Both the position numbers and the translations under genes were made by a program. Positions 23,806-33,161 of a stretch of DNA of 47,826 nt are shown here, piece after piece. The DNA comes from a bacterium (lineage in GTDB: Bacteria; Sysuimicrobiota; Sysuimicrobiia; Sysuimicrobiales; Segetimicrobiaceae): assembly GCA_035308905.1 (NCBI GenBank), contig DATGFS010000045.1, positions 1 through 47,826 on the forward strand, read 5' to 3'. The stretch's first letter is position 1. Every line of letters starts with the position of its first letter. The notes beneath the pieces are model-generated. The model saw only the letters and a program-made list of their open reading frames with translations, had not been told where the DNA came from and made no database searches.

Positions 23806-26800
23806 GTGAAACTCGACGCCCTCAAATGGCGCTGCATCGGGCCGCCGCGCGGCGGCCGCGTCGTCGCCGTCGCGGGTGACCCTGAGGACCGCGAGGTGTT
23901 CTATTTCGGCGCCTGCGCCGGCGGCGTCTGGAAGACAACCGACGGCGGCATGTACTGGCGCTGCGTCAGCGACGGCTATCTCAGCTCGGCCGCGATCGGA
24001 GCGCTTGCCGTCGCGCCCTCAGACCCGAACGTTCTCTACGCCGGCACGGGTGAAACCGAGATCCGGCTCGACGTGTCGTACGGCGATGGTGTGTACAAGT
24101 CCACCGACGCCGGCCGCACCTGGCGCCACCTCGGCCTCCGCGAGACCCGGTTCATCGGGCGCATCCACATCCATCCGCAAGACCCCGATCTCGTCTACGT
24201 CGCCGCGCTCGGCGACGTGTTCGGCCCGAACGAGGAACGCGGCGTGTTCCGGTCGCGGGACGGCGGCAGGACGTGGAGCAAGGTGCTCTATCGGGACGCC
24301 AATTCGGGCGCCGTCGACCTCTCGATGGACCCGCGCAATCCCCGCATCCTCTTTGCGGGATTCTGGCAGACGCGCCGGAGCTTCTGGAACCTGTCGAGCG
24401 GCGGGCCGGGAAGCGGCCTGTTCCGCTCGACGGACGGCGGCGACACCTGGACAGAAATCTCGCGGTATCCCGGGCTGCCGGCCGGTCCCCTCGGCAAGAT
24501 CGGCGTCGCGGTGTCGCCCGCCCGCGCCGGCCGCGTCTGGGCGCTGGTGGAGACCGAACCCGAGACGACGGGACTGTACCGCTCGGACGATTACGGCGAG
24601 ACTTGGACGCTCGTCTCGTCCAACCGCGACCTCATGCACCGGCCCTGGTACTACACGCACGTCTTCGCCGACCCCGGCCACGGCGAGACGGTCTACGTCG
24701 CCAATTTTCAGCTCTGGAAGTCCACGGACGGCGGGACAGACTTTACCGAGATCCAAACGCCGCACGGCGACAACCACGATCTGTGGATCGATCCTGCCGA
24801 TCCGAAACGGATGATCGAGGGCAACGACGGCGGCGCCTGCGTGAGTACGAACGGCGGCGAGACGTGGTCGACGATCTACAATCAGTTGACGGCGCAGTTC
24901 TACCGCATCGACATCGACAACCAGTATCCCTATCGCGTGTACGGCACGCAGCAGGACAACAGCTCGATCTCGGTGCCGAGCGCCACCGCTTGGGGCGCGA
25001 TCGCTCTCGGTGACTGTTCCTATCCCGGCACCGGCGAGAGCGGCTTCATCGCCGTCCATCCGGACGATCCCAACATCGTCTACGTCGGCGCGATCGGCTC
25101 CAGCGTCGGCGGCGCCGGGGCGCTGCAGCGGTACGATCACCGCACCCGGCAGATTCAGTTGGTCAACGTCTGGCCCGAAGAGTCGACCGGCGTCGCGCCC
25201 AAGGACATGCGCTACCGTTTCGCCTGGACGTTCCCGATCGTCTTCTCGCCGCACGACAGCGGCACGCTCTACGCCGGCGGCAGCCACGTGTTCCGCAGCC
25301 GCGACGAGGGCATGAGCTGGGAGGAAATTTCCCCCGACCTGAGCCTCAACGACAAGAGCCGCCAGGGGCACTCCGGCGGCGACATCACGCACGAGAGCGC
25401 CGGCGCGGAGGTGCACGCGACCTGTGCGTCGGTCGCCCCCTCGCCGCACCGGCGGGAGGAGATCTGGGCCTCGACCGACGACGGGCTCGTACACGTGACG
25501 CGCGACGGCGGCAAGACCTGGCAGAACGTCACGCCGCCCGGCATGCCGGAGCTCGCCTACGTCGGCTGCGTCGAGATCTCGCGGCACGACCCCGACACGA
25601 TCTACCTCGCGGCGACGCGCTACAAGCTCGCGGACTACCGGCCGTACCTGTTCCGGAGCACCGACGGCGGGCGGCATTTCGAATCGATCAACGGCGATTT
25701 TCCGGAGGGCGAGATCACCCGCGTTGTGCGGGCCGATCCGGTTCGCAAGGGCCTGCTGTTCGCCGGCACCGAGACCGGCGTCTACGTGTCCGTGAACGAC
25801 GGGGGCAACTGGAACCGCATGGGCGGCGGCCTCCCGGTCGTCCCGGTCTACGACCTCAAGATCAAGGACGGGGATATCGTGGCCGCCACCCACGGCCGGT
25901 CCTTCTGGATCCTGGACGACATTACGCCGCTCAGAAGCGTCGCCGAGGGCAACAAGGGACCTCGGTTGTTCGAGCCGCGCCCGACGGTCCGCACGAAGCT
26001 GCACTTCGGGGCCCTCCGAAATCTTCGGCCGAGCGGCGTCGCGTTCGGGATAGCCATGGGCCTAGGCGGCGGGATCCGCACCTTCCGCAGGCCGGACGGG
26101 ACAACGGGCCGCGAACATCTCGACGTCGGCGAGAACCCGCCGAACGGTGCGATCATCTACTACTGGCTCGACGACGGCGCGTCCGGGCCGGTGGCCCTCA
26201 CGGTCCGTGACGCCTCGGGGGCCGCGATCGCCACGTTCCGCAGCGACGATACGGCGCTGGCCGCCGCGAAGCGGCCGCCGGTTCGTCCGGGGCTCAATCG
26301 GTTCGTCTGGGATCTCAAGTATCCCGGACCGGAGCGGCTCGACGCGAGTCTCGCGCCGCCCCGCAACAAGCAGCTGGCGGAGCCGGCCGAGCCCACGCCC
26401 GGTCCCACGGTGGTGCCGGGACGTTATCGGGTGGAGTTGCTGGTTGGCGCGGAGACCTCGGCCGCGGAGTTCTCGGTCGTGAAGGATCCCCGCCTGTCGA
26501 CGACGTCCGAGGCGTACCGCGCGCAGTTCGAACTGTTGCGGGAATTGACGGGCTCGCTCGGCAAGGTCAACGCCACGGTCAACCGCATCCGCCGGCTGAA
26601 GCGCCGGCTCGGGGTGCTGGCCGAGGGAGCAGGCAACGAGACGCGCGAGCTGGCCGAGCGGGCGGCGGCCGTGGCCCGGCAACTGTCGGCCGTCGAAGCC
26701 GTACTGGTGGACGTCCATCGCGAGTCGGATCGCGACGTGCTGCGCAACCCCGCCGGCCTCAACGATACGCTCGTGGACCTGATCAACACTGTCTCCGTTG

Positions 26801-26961
26801 CCGATACCGCGCCGACGAAGCAGGCGGCGGCCGTCTCGAAAGAGCTCATGGCGCGCGTCGATGCCGAAATCGGCAAACTCGAGCGGCTCATCGCGACGGA
26901 GATCGCCGCGGTCAATCGCTTGGCCATGGAGCGCGCGGTCGAGACGTCGGGCGGCGGCTGA
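23806..26961 (+). CDS. Large beta-propeller (BNR/sortilin-type) protein
   Basis: About 1051 residues. The N-terminal 760 residues hold repeated Asp-box (SxDxGxTW) units such as STDAGRTW, SRDGGRTW, STDGGDTW and SDDYGETW, typical of VPS10/sortilin-like and sialidase-like propellers. The C-terminal part has a beta domain and two coiled-coil helices near 930-1045. No signal peptide, so probably cytoplasmic, which is unusual for this fold. Start: GTG 23806. The good ribosome site (GGAGG at 23769-23773) instead serves ATG 23783, which opens an 8-codon frame ending in TGA that overlaps the GTG (GTGA). Either translation is coupled or one base is missing. Substrate unknown. Confidence 0.85.
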   Translation: MKLDALKWRCIGPPRGGRVVAVAGDPEDREVFYFGACAGGVWKTTDGGMYWRCVSDGYLSSAAIGALAVAPSDPNVLYAGTGETEIRLDVSYGDGVYKSTDAGRTWRHLGLRETRFIGRIHIHPQDPDLVYVAALGDVFGPNEERGVFRSRDGGRTWSKVLYRDANSGAVDLSMDPRNPRILFAGFWQTRRSFWNLSSGGPGSGLFRSTDGGDTWTEISRYPGLPAGPLGKIGVAVSPARAGRVWALVETEPETTGLYRSDDYGETWTLVSSNRDLMHRPWYYTHVFADPGHGETVYVANFQLWKSTDGGTDFTEIQTPHGDNHDLWIDPADPKRMIEGNDGGACVSTNGGETWSTIYNQLTAQFYRIDIDNQYPYRVYGTQQDNSSISVPSATAWGAIALGDCSYPGTGESGFIAVHPDDPNIVYVGAIGSSVGGAGALQRYDHRTRQIQLVNVWPEESTGVAPKDMRYRFAWTFPIVFSPHDSGTLYAGGSHVFRSRDEGMSWEEISPDLSLNDKSRQGHSGGDITHESAGAEVHATCASVAPSPHRREEIWASTDDGLVHVTRDGGKTWQNVTPPGMPELAYVGCVEISRHDPDTIYLAATRYKLADYRPYLFRSTDGGRHFESINGDFPEGEITRVVRADPVRKGLLFAGTETGVYVSVNDGGNWNRMGGGLPVVPVYDLKIKDGDIVAATHGRSFWILDDITPLRSVAEGNKGPRLFEPRPTVRTKLHFGALRNLRPSGVAFGIAMGLGGGIRTFRRPDGTTGREHLDVGENPPNGAIIYYWLDDGASGPVALTVRDASGAAIATFRSDDTALAAAKRPPVRPGLNRFVWDLKYPGPERLDASLAPPRNKQLAEPAEPTPGPTVVPGRYRVELLVGAETSAAEFSVVKDPRLSTTSEAYRAQFELLRELTGSLGKVNATVNRIRRLKRRLGVLAEGAGNETRELAERAAAVARQLSAVEAVLVDVHRESDRDVLRNPAGLNDTLVDLINTVSVADTAPTKQAAAVSKELMARVDAEIGKLERLIATEIAAVNRLAMERAVETSGGG

Positions 26962-27350
26962 TGGCGGCGTGGACGAACGACGAACTCGACAAGATCGGAA
27001 CGGCGGAGGAGCTGGAGATCGCGACGCTCCGACGCGACGGCACGCGGCGAAATCCGGTGACGATTTGGGTTGTTCGCCACGGCGACGACCTCTACGTTCG
27101 CTCTGTTAAGGGGCGAGCCGGCGCCTGGTTCCGCGGCACTCAAGCGCGCCGCGAAGGCCATATCGAGGCCGGCGGTATCGATAAGGACGTCACCTTCGTG
27201 GACGCCGGCTCCGACATCGACGACCAGCTTGATGCCGCGTATCGCACCAAGTACCGGCGTTACGCCGCAAGTATCGTCAACCACATCGTGAGCCCGCAGG
27301 CACGAGAGGCGACAATCAAACTGATGCCGCGCGCAACGAGATCCCCCTGA
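26961..27350 (+). CDS. DUF2255-like protein
   Basis: 129 residues. The ATG at 26961 overlaps the previous stop (TGATG). WTNDELDKIGTAEELEIATL, TIWVVRHGDDLYVRSVKGR and AWFRGTQARREGHIEAGG fit DUF2255, small proteins related to the FMN-binding split barrel used for nitroreductase-like activities. The partner is the propeller protein, with which it is translationally coupled. Function unknown. Confidence 0.82.
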   Translation: MAAWTNDELDKIGTAEELEIATLRRDGTRRNPVTIWVVRHGDDLYVRSVKGRAGAWFRGTQARREGHIEAGGIDKDVTFVDAGSDIDDQLDAAYRTKYRRYAASIVNHIVSPQAREATIKLMPRATRSP

Positions 27351-27357
27351 AGATGGG

Positions 27358-27867
27358 TCACCGGCGCCGCCCGGACGCGCGGCGATGCGGTGCAGGAGCG
27401 GCGCGACGGAGCCCGGGGCCGTCCGGCGTCAGGCCGGGTGCGACCACGCCGGATAGTTGCGTCGAGTGGCCTCGGAACAAGGCAATGAGTTTCCCAGCCC
27501 GAGTGGTCACCGTGACGTCGTAGACTCCCGTCCGGCCGCCGCGGTGCCGCTCGACCGCGTCCGCCACGAGCACGTCGCCCTCATGGGCGCTGGCGGCGAA
27601 CGTGATCGCGCAGTGATTGGCTACCGTGACCGCATTGTACGAGTTGCAGGCGTACGCGAACGCGGAATCGGCGAGTGTGAACAGCATGCCGCCGTGGCAG
27701 ATGTGGTGTCCGTTGCACATCTCCGGCCGCACGGACATGCGCACCCGGCCGCGGCCGGGTCCGACAGCGAGCACCCGCATCCCGAGCGCCCGGCTTGCCT
27801 GATCCTGGGCCCACATCGCATCGCGGGCGGCCTCGGCAATCCGCTGCGGGGTTGGACGGCGCGTCAT
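27358..27867 (-). CDS. PaaI-type hotdog thioesterase
   Basis: 169 residues. The hotdog-fold core is clear: RPEMCNGHHICHGGMLFTLA (about 48-67, with the HGG loop and the following acidic Asp) then DSAFAYACNS, and CAITFAASAHEGD. PaaI enzymes hydrolyse phenylacetyl-CoA and related thioesters. Other paa genes are absent here, so the substrate is open. The last 30 residues are Pro/Arg-rich. Single gene facing the DUF2255 gene. Confidence 0.9.
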   Translation of the reverse strand: MTRRPTPQRIAEAARDAMWAQDQASRALGMRVLAVGPGRGRVRMSVRPEMCNGHHICHGGMLFTLADSAFAYACNSYNAVTVANHCAITFAASAHEGDVLVADAVERHRGGRTGVYDVTVTTRAGKLIALFRGHSTQLSGVVAPGLTPDGPGLRRAAPAPHRRASGRRR

Positions 27868-28326
27868 GGCTCACTCTCCAATGCTGCAGAGTCTCGTCAT
27901 ATTTCAAACCATTCTCGCCGCCGGGATCATTATCTTGGGAGGATTGGTCGAAGGGTACCGGGGGACCGATTCCGTGCTGCCGCCGTTACGATCGAGGGGA
28001 ATACCTTACCCCCGGGCGTCCGATGACGCCGGCCGGTTGACGCGGTCCAAGCGCCCGCGGAACTGCCGGCTCTACGACCGGCGGCCGGGCAGGAGACGGG
28101 ACAGCAGACTCGCCAGCCGTGGGCCCTGCGGCATGGTACGACCGCCGCGGCGAGTTGCCGACCGTAATTCGTTCTCCAATTGCTCGGCCGTCAGTCCCGA
28201 GCTATTAGACCGGCCGGACGTGCCCGTCGGTGACCGGCGCCGGCCGCGCCGGCCGCGCCTCCTTTTAGAGGTCCAGGGGTCTTAGAGGTCCAGGGGTCGG
28301 CCGCGCCGCGGGAGAAGAATGGAGGC
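27868..28326. other. 459-base spacer with repeats
   Basis: No convincing gene. A plus-strand frame (27866-28285) begins with a membrane-helix-like stretch but continues as low-complexity Arg-rich sequence typical of noncoding GC-rich DNA. GCCGGCCGC is tandemly repeated near 28240, next to the 17-base duplication at 28265-28298. The promoter of the ureohydrolase operon must lie here. Confidence 0.5.
28265..28298. repeat. Perfect 17-base tandem duplication
   Basis: TTAGAGGTCCAGGGGTC occurs twice in immediate succession (28265-28281, 28282-28298), about 28 bases before the ureohydrolase start. It may be a slippage product or a tandem binding site. Confidence 0.85.
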
Positions 28327-29289
28327 GTGTCCGTCCGTCTCACCCCGGTTCCGGCCGGCCGTCCGACGTTTCTCGACGTGGAACGGTGCACGGATCTCCG
28401 CGCGCTCGCATCCGACGTCGCCGTGATCGGCGTGCCGTTCGGCGCGCCCTACGACCTGCAGACGGCGGCGTCGCAGAGCCGCGCGCCGGCGGCGCTGCGC
28501 GAGCAGTCCATGCGGTACGTCCCCTGGTACGCGACGAACTACGACTTCGACTTCAGCGGCGAGCTGTTCGCCGGACGGGCCGTCCGGATCGTCGACTGCG
28601 GCGACGTGGCGATGGTGCCCGGCCGCTGGGACGAGACATCGCGCGCGACGACGGAAGCGGTCAAGGAGATCCTCGACAGGGGCGCCGTGCCGTTCGTTCT
28701 CGGGGGCGACGACTCGATCCCGATCCCGGTGCTGCGGGCCTACGCGGAGCAGGCGCCGATGTGCATCGTACAGATCGACGCGCACATCGACTGGCGCGAC
28801 GAGCGGGAGGGCATCCGCGACGGACTGAGCAGCCCGATGCGCCGGGCGTCCGAGATGCCCTGGGTCCGCGGCATGGCGCAGATCGGGCTTCGCGGGTTCG
28901 GCAGCGCCCGACGCGGAGAGTTCGACGACGCGCGGGCCTACGGCTCCGTGCTGATCGGCGCGTCCGAGGTGCACCGCGGCGGCGTCGAGGCCGCGCTTGG
29001 CCGGATTCCGGACGCCGAGCGATACTTCATCACGTTCGACGTGGACGGCCTCGATCCGTCCGTCGCGCCGGCGGTCGCCAGCCCGGCCTTCGGCGGCCTC
29101 ACCTACGACGAGGCGACCGGCATCCTCCGCGGTGTCGCGGGACGCGGCCGTGTGGCGGGCTTCGACGTGGTGGAGATCATGCCGGATCTCGACGGCGGGG
29201 ACCTCACGTGCCGGGTCGCCGTCCGGCTCATGTTGAATCTCCTCGGCGCCCTCGCGCATGCCGGCCGGCTCGGCGGCCGGCCGCTGTGA
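28327..29289 (+). CDS. Ureohydrolase (arginase/agmatinase family)
   Basis: 320 residues from GTG 28327. Ureohydrolases use two manganese ions to release urea from guanidino compounds. Visible motifs: GGDDS (126-130), DAHID (151-155) and DVDGLDP (238-244). In almost all family members the first motif is GGDHS, whose His is a metal ligand; here it is Asp129, which alters the metal site and may mean another substrate. Other ligands are intact. It is followed 1 base later by an M20-type gene and then an importer, so it likely acts on an imported guanidino- or amidino-like nitrogen compound. Confidence 0.88.
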   Translation: MSVRLTPVPAGRPTFLDVERCTDLRALASDVAVIGVPFGAPYDLQTAASQSRAPAALREQSMRYVPWYATNYDFDFSGELFAGRAVRIVDCGDVAMVPGRWDETSRATTEAVKEILDRGAVPFVLGGDDSIPIPVLRAYAEQAPMCIVQIDAHIDWRDEREGIRDGLSSPMRRASEMPWVRGMAQIGLRGFGSARRGEFDDARAYGSVLIGASEVHRGGVEAALGRIPDAERYFITFDVDGLDPSVAPAVASPAFGGLTYDEATGILRGVAGRGRVAGFDVVEIMPDLDGGDLTCRVAVRLMLNLLGALAHAGRLGGRPL

Positions 29290-29290
29290 A

Positions 29291-30484
29291 ATGAACGCCG
29301 GCCCCGCCCGCACCGCCCCGGTGGATGAGCGCTACCTCGTCGACACGTTGTCCCGCCTCGCGCGCGTTCCGACCGACGTCCTGCTCGGCTTCAACACGCT
29401 CATGGAGCCGGACGATCCGAAGCTGGTTCATTACGTGCAGGATGTGGTGCGGCCGGAGCTGGTCGCGATCGGCGTCTACGATCTCCTCGACGTGCCGCGC
29501 AACAATCTCGTCGCGCGGCTCGGCGCCGGCCGCTCGGGCCGCGCGCTGCTGATCCAGAACTACACGCCGGCGCAGCACCACAACCTCATGGACGAGCCGT
29601 TTTCCGGCAAGGTCGCGAACGCCGCGGCCTACGGCTGCCCCGAGCCCGCGGTGTTCGGGCAGGGCGTCAGCCAGAACAAGGCCCACCAGGCCGTCATGCT
29701 CGCCGTCCTCAAGATGCTGGTCGAATCCGGCGCGCGGCTCGAGGGCACCTTGTACTGGGCGGTCAACAACGAGGGCCGCAGCAGCCACGAGTGTTCGGAC
29801 GCGATCATCAAGGCCCTCGACCCCACGCCGTCGTTCGGCATCATTCAGATCGGGACCGGCCTCAAGATCTCGCTCGGGAACCGCGGCCGCGTGGACGTCA
29901 ACGTGCATGTGAAGGGGCGCGCCGCCCACTCCAGCACCCCCTCGGAGGGGCTCAGCGCGATCGACGCCGCCAACGAGGTAATCAACCGGCTCCGCCGGCT
30001 CAAGTGGGCGGACCGGCACCCCCTCCTCGGCGGCCGGCACGCGATCGTCTACAAGATGCGCTTCGAGCCGGTCGCCCCGCACACGCTGCCGGCGGAGGCG
30101 TTTCTCGCGGTCGACCGGCGTCTGCTGCCGGGCGACGACCCGGAGATCGCGACCGACGAGGTGCGCCGCGCCATCGGCGACATGGCGCCGTACGAGGTCG
30201 CCGTCGAGACCGGCGTTCTGATGTGGCCCGCGCTGGTCGATCCGCACCTCGACTGGGTGGCCGCGCTCGGCGCCGCGCATCGCAGCGTGACCGGCGCCGA
30301 CGCCGAGACCGTGTACGGACAAGGCACCTTCGACGCGGGCGGTCCGTGCCGGCTGGGCGTTCCCACGGTGATGTACGGCGCCACCGGCGGGGTCTGGCCG
30401 ACCGGCGCTGACTTCGTTCCGATTTCGCAGGCCGTCGCCGAGGCCGAGGTGCTGGCCGGTTTGATCCGTTCCCATCTGGGCTGA
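29291..30484 (+). CDS. M20-type metallopeptidase-like protein with altered metal motifs
   Basis: 397 residues from ATG 29291, one base after the ureohydrolase stop. The M20 architecture is recognisable: the lid domain begins with NVHVKGRAAHSSTPSEGLSA and the C-terminal catalytic lobe ends with GTFDAGGPCRLGVPTVMYG. The usual metal motifs differ: where G-H-x-D is expected it reads QNYTPAQHHN; the Asp of GxGxxDxKG reads GQGVSQNK; and the DEE pair reads NNEGRSSHE. It may be a diverged hydrolase with other ligands or a non-metal enzyme. It belongs to the catabolic operon. Confidence 0.78.
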   Translation: MNAGPARTAPVDERYLVDTLSRLARVPTDVLLGFNTLMEPDDPKLVHYVQDVVRPELVAIGVYDLLDVPRNNLVARLGAGRSGRALLIQNYTPAQHHNLMDEPFSGKVANAAAYGCPEPAVFGQGVSQNKAHQAVMLAVLKMLVESGARLEGTLYWAVNNEGRSSHECSDAIIKALDPTPSFGIIQIGTGLKISLGNRGRVDVNVHVKGRAAHSSTPSEGLSAIDAANEVINRLRRLKWADRHPLLGGRHAIVYKMRFEPVAPHTLPAEAFLAVDRRLLPGDDPEIATDEVRRAIGDMAPYEVAVETGVLMWPALVDPHLDWVAALGAAHRSVTGADAETVYGQGTFDAGGPCRLGVPTVMYGATGGVWPTGADFVPISQAVAEAEVLAGLIRSHLG

Positions 30485-30521
30485 GCAGCACCGCAGAGCA
30501 GGACCTCAAAGGGGGAGAGGC

Positions 30522-31565
30522 ATGGACGAAACGTCTTCACTCACCACAGCTCCGACTCGACGTCTGACCCGCCGGACGCTGATCCGGGCCGGCGCGTTTG
30601 CCGCTGCGTCCGGCGCGGCCGGGGTCCGGCGGCTCGGCGGCCCGCGCGAGGCGCGGGCGGCGGGCCTCACGAAAGCGACGCTGCGCTTGAATTTCAACCC
30701 GAACGCCGAGCACGCGCCGTACTACCTCGGCAAGAAGAAAGGCTTCTACTCGCAGCAGGGCATCGACCTCACCATCCTGCCGGGCACCGGCTCGTCGGCC
30801 GCCGTGCAGCTCGTCGGTGCGGGGGACAGCATGTTCGGCGTCGCGGTCGCCGACGCCGTCACCGTCGGGCGCGCGCAGAAGATCCCCGTCGTCTCGCTCG
30901 GCGTGCTGCTGCAGAACAGCCCGACGGTGCTCGCCTCGCTCAAGAGCAGGAACATCACGAAGCCCACGGACCTGTACGGCAAGAAAGTGGGCGACAACCC
31001 GGCCAGCACCGTGCACGCGTTCTGGAACGCGTTCCTCAAGATCAACAACCTCGACGCGGGCCGCATCACCGTCGTCAACGTGACCGCGTCCGTGGGGCCG
31101 CTGGTCGCAGGCAGCATCGACGCGGCCGGCCTCTTGCTGACCAACGAGGTCGTCGTGATCGAGAGCCGCGGCCTCCCGATGAACATCATCAACTACGCCG
31201 ACTATCACGTGAAGAGCTACGGGCAGACGATTTTCACCAGCGAAGGGCTCCTGAACCGCGACCGCGACCTGGCGAAGCGCATGGCGCTGGCGACGTTCAA
31301 GTCGTGGACCTACACGCTCGACCACGTCGACGAGGCGGTCGCCGCGCTGGCTGAGGCGATTCCCGAGACCGACAAGAAGCTCGAGACAGCGAAGTGGCCC
31401 GCCATCAAGAGGCTGGTCTGGAGCGCCGACGCGAGGGCGCACGGCTTCGGCTACCAGTCGCTCGAGGGGTGGGCGCAGACCTACAACACGTTCCGGGCCG
31501 GCGGCATGATCCAGAACGACTTCGACCCGAAGGCGCTGTTCACGGACGTCGCGCTCCAGAAGTAA
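30522..31565 (+). CDS. ABC transporter substrate-binding protein (NMT1/SsuA-like)
   Basis: 347 residues with a twin-arginine signal (TRRTLIRAGAFAAASG), so probably exported folded. The mature part is an NMT1/THI5-SsuA type binding protein: NFNPNAEHAPYYLGKKKGFY, then GSSAAVQLVGAGD and YGKKVGDNPASTVHAFW. These capture small ligands such as sulfonates, taurine or thiamine precursors. GGGGGAGAG precedes the ATG. It is the first of three importer genes (binding protein, ATPase, permease). Confidence 0.9.
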   Translation: MDETSSLTTAPTRRLTRRTLIRAGAFAAASGAAGVRRLGGPREARAAGLTKATLRLNFNPNAEHAPYYLGKKKGFYSQQGIDLTILPGTGSSAAVQLVGAGDSMFGVAVADAVTVGRAQKIPVVSLGVLLQNSPTVLASLKSRNITKPTDLYGKKVGDNPASTVHAFWNAFLKINNLDAGRITVVNVTASVGPLVAGSIDAAGLLLTNEVVVIESRGLPMNIINYADYHVKSYGQTIFTSEGLLNRDRDLAKRMALATFKSWTYTLDHVDEAVAALAEAIPETDKKLETAKWPAIKRLVWSADARAHGFGYQSLEGWAQTYNTFRAGGMIQNDFDPKALFTDVALQK

Positions 31566-31571
31566 GGGGTG

Positions 31572-32342
31572 ATGGCGAGCGCGATCGAGGTTGAGCGTGT
31601 CGGCCTGACCTACGGCTCGGAAGGCAGCGCGCGCCGCGTCGAGGCCTTGCGCGACGTGGGCTTCACGGTCGGCGAAGGGCAGTTCGTCTCGATCATCGGC
31701 CCTTCCGGGTGCGGCAAGTCGACGCTGCTCAAGATCGTCGCCGACCTGCTGCCGCCGTCGACCGGACGCGTGTCGGTCTTCGGGGAAGACGCGCATCGGG
31801 CGCGGGAGCGGCAGAGTTTCGGCTTCGTGTTTCAGACGCCGCTCTTGTTCCCGTGGCGGACGTCGCTCGACAACGTGGCGTTGATGCTCGAAATTCAGGG
31901 CCTCGGCCGCGCGGAGCGCCGCGGGCGCGCCCGGCAGTTTCTCGAGCTCGTGGGGCTCGCCGGCTTCGAGGCCTACCGTCCGAACGAACTGTCGGGAGGG
32001 ATGCAGCAGCGAGTCGCGATCGCGCGGGCGCTGTCGTTCGAGCCGCGCATCCTCCTGATGGACGAGCCGTTCGGGGCCCTCGACGCGATCACGCGCGACC
32101 GGATGGGTGTCGAACTGCTCCGCATCTGGGAGCGGACGCGCAAGACCGTGCTCCTCGTGACGCACAGCATTCCGGAAGCGGTGCTGCTTTCCGACCTCGT
32201 GATCACCTTCACGCCGCGGCCGGGCCGGGTCCGGGCCGTGCATCCGATCGATCTGCCGCGTCCCCGGACTCAGGAGATGCGGCTGTCGCCGGGTTTCATC
32301 GACTACTCCCGGATCCTCCTGAAAGAGCTCGAAGGCGAATGA
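31572..32342 (+). CDS. ABC transporter ATP-binding protein (SsuB/TauB-like)
   Basis: About 256 residues (GTG 31569 is an alternative start). Counted from that GTG: Walker A GPSGCGKST (44-52), signature LSGGMQQ (141-147), Walker B ILLMDEP (161-167), and LLVTHSIPEAVLLSD with the switch His. It belongs to the nitrate/sulfonate/taurine importer ATPases. The stop overlaps the permease start (ATGA). Confidence 0.95.
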   Translation: MASAIEVERVGLTYGSEGSARRVEALRDVGFTVGEGQFVSIIGPSGCGKSTLLKIVADLLPPSTGRVSVFGEDAHRARERQSFGFVFQTPLLFPWRTSLDNVALMLEIQGLGRAERRGRARQFLELVGLAGFEAYRPNELSGGMQQRVAIARALSFEPRILLMDEPFGALDAITRDRMGVELLRIWERTRKTVLLVTHSIPEAVLLSDLVITFTPRPGRVRAVHPIDLPRPRTQEMRLSPGFIDYSRILLKELEGE

Positions 32343-33157
32343 CGGCGTCGGCGCGCGAGGTTCGCGAGAGGAGCGCGCTGCGGGAGGGCGCGGCCGCGGT
32401 CGCGGGCAACGTCCCCGCGGCGATCTTCTTCCTGCTGCTGCTGGTCGCGTGGCAGGTCGTCGTCGACGCGCGCCACGTCAGCGATTTCATCCTGCCGAGT
32501 CCGCTCGTCATTCTGCGGACGACGGTGCGGTATTTCCCGCTGATGATGCGGCACACGTGGACCACGACCTACGAGATCGCCCTCGGCTTCGTGATCGGCA
32601 ACGCGATCGCGGTGGTGATGGCGCTCCTCATTGTGAACTCGCGCCTCATCGAGAAGGTCTTCTATCCGCTGCTGATCGCCTCGCAGACCATTCCGAAAGT
32701 CGCGATCGCGCCGCTGTTCATCATCTGGTTCGGGTCCGGCATCGCGCCGAAGGTGATCATCACCGCGGTGATCTGCTTCTTCCCGACCGTGGTGAATACG
32801 GTCCAGGGCCTCAAGGCGACGGACGAGAACGCGATCGACCTGCTGCGGTTGGTGGCGGCGTCCCGCGTCCAGGTGTTCACGAAGCTGCAGTTTCCGAACG
32901 CGCTGCCGTACTTCTTCGCCGGGCTCAAGATCTCGATCGCGCTCGCCGTCATCGGCGCGATCATCGGCGAGTGGGTCGGCGCGAACTCGGGGCTCGGCTA
33001 CGTGATTCTGTACTCCACGCAGACCCTGCGGACCGATTTCCTGTTTTCCGCGCTGTTCCTGATCTCGGTGTTGGGCGTCCTGCTGTACCTGGCCGTCGTC
33101 CTGCTGGAGCGCGTGTTCTCGTGGCGCGCCTCGGACCGGCCCGTCGGAGGCCTGTGA
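32339..33157 (+). CDS. ABC transporter permease (SsuC-like)
   Basis: 272 residues from ATG 32339, coupled to the ATPase gene by ATGA. About six membrane helices; the conserved cytoplasmic coupling loop is at LRLVAASRVQVFTKLQFPNA followed by LPYFFAGLKI, and GEWVGANSGLGYVI is the usual C-terminal signature. It completes the SsuABC-like importer. Confidence 0.94.
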   Translation: MTASAREVRERSALREGAAAVAGNVPAAIFFLLLLVAWQVVVDARHVSDFILPSPLVILRTTVRYFPLMMRHTWTTTYEIALGFVIGNAIAVVMALLIVNSRLIEKVFYPLLIASQTIPKVAIAPLFIIWFGSGIAPKVIITAVICFFPTVVNTVQGLKATDENAIDLLRLVAASRVQVFTKLQFPNALPYFFAGLKISIALAVIGAIIGEWVGANSGLGYVILYSTQTLRTDFLFSALFLISVLGVLLYLAVVLLERVFSWRASDRPVGGL

Positions 33158-33161
33158 GCCG

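Noticed and set aside
27866-28285. 139-codon frame with a membrane-helix-like start
   Set aside because: After the first 30 residues it is Arg/Pro-rich low complexity, overlaps the thioesterase start and has no recognisable domain.
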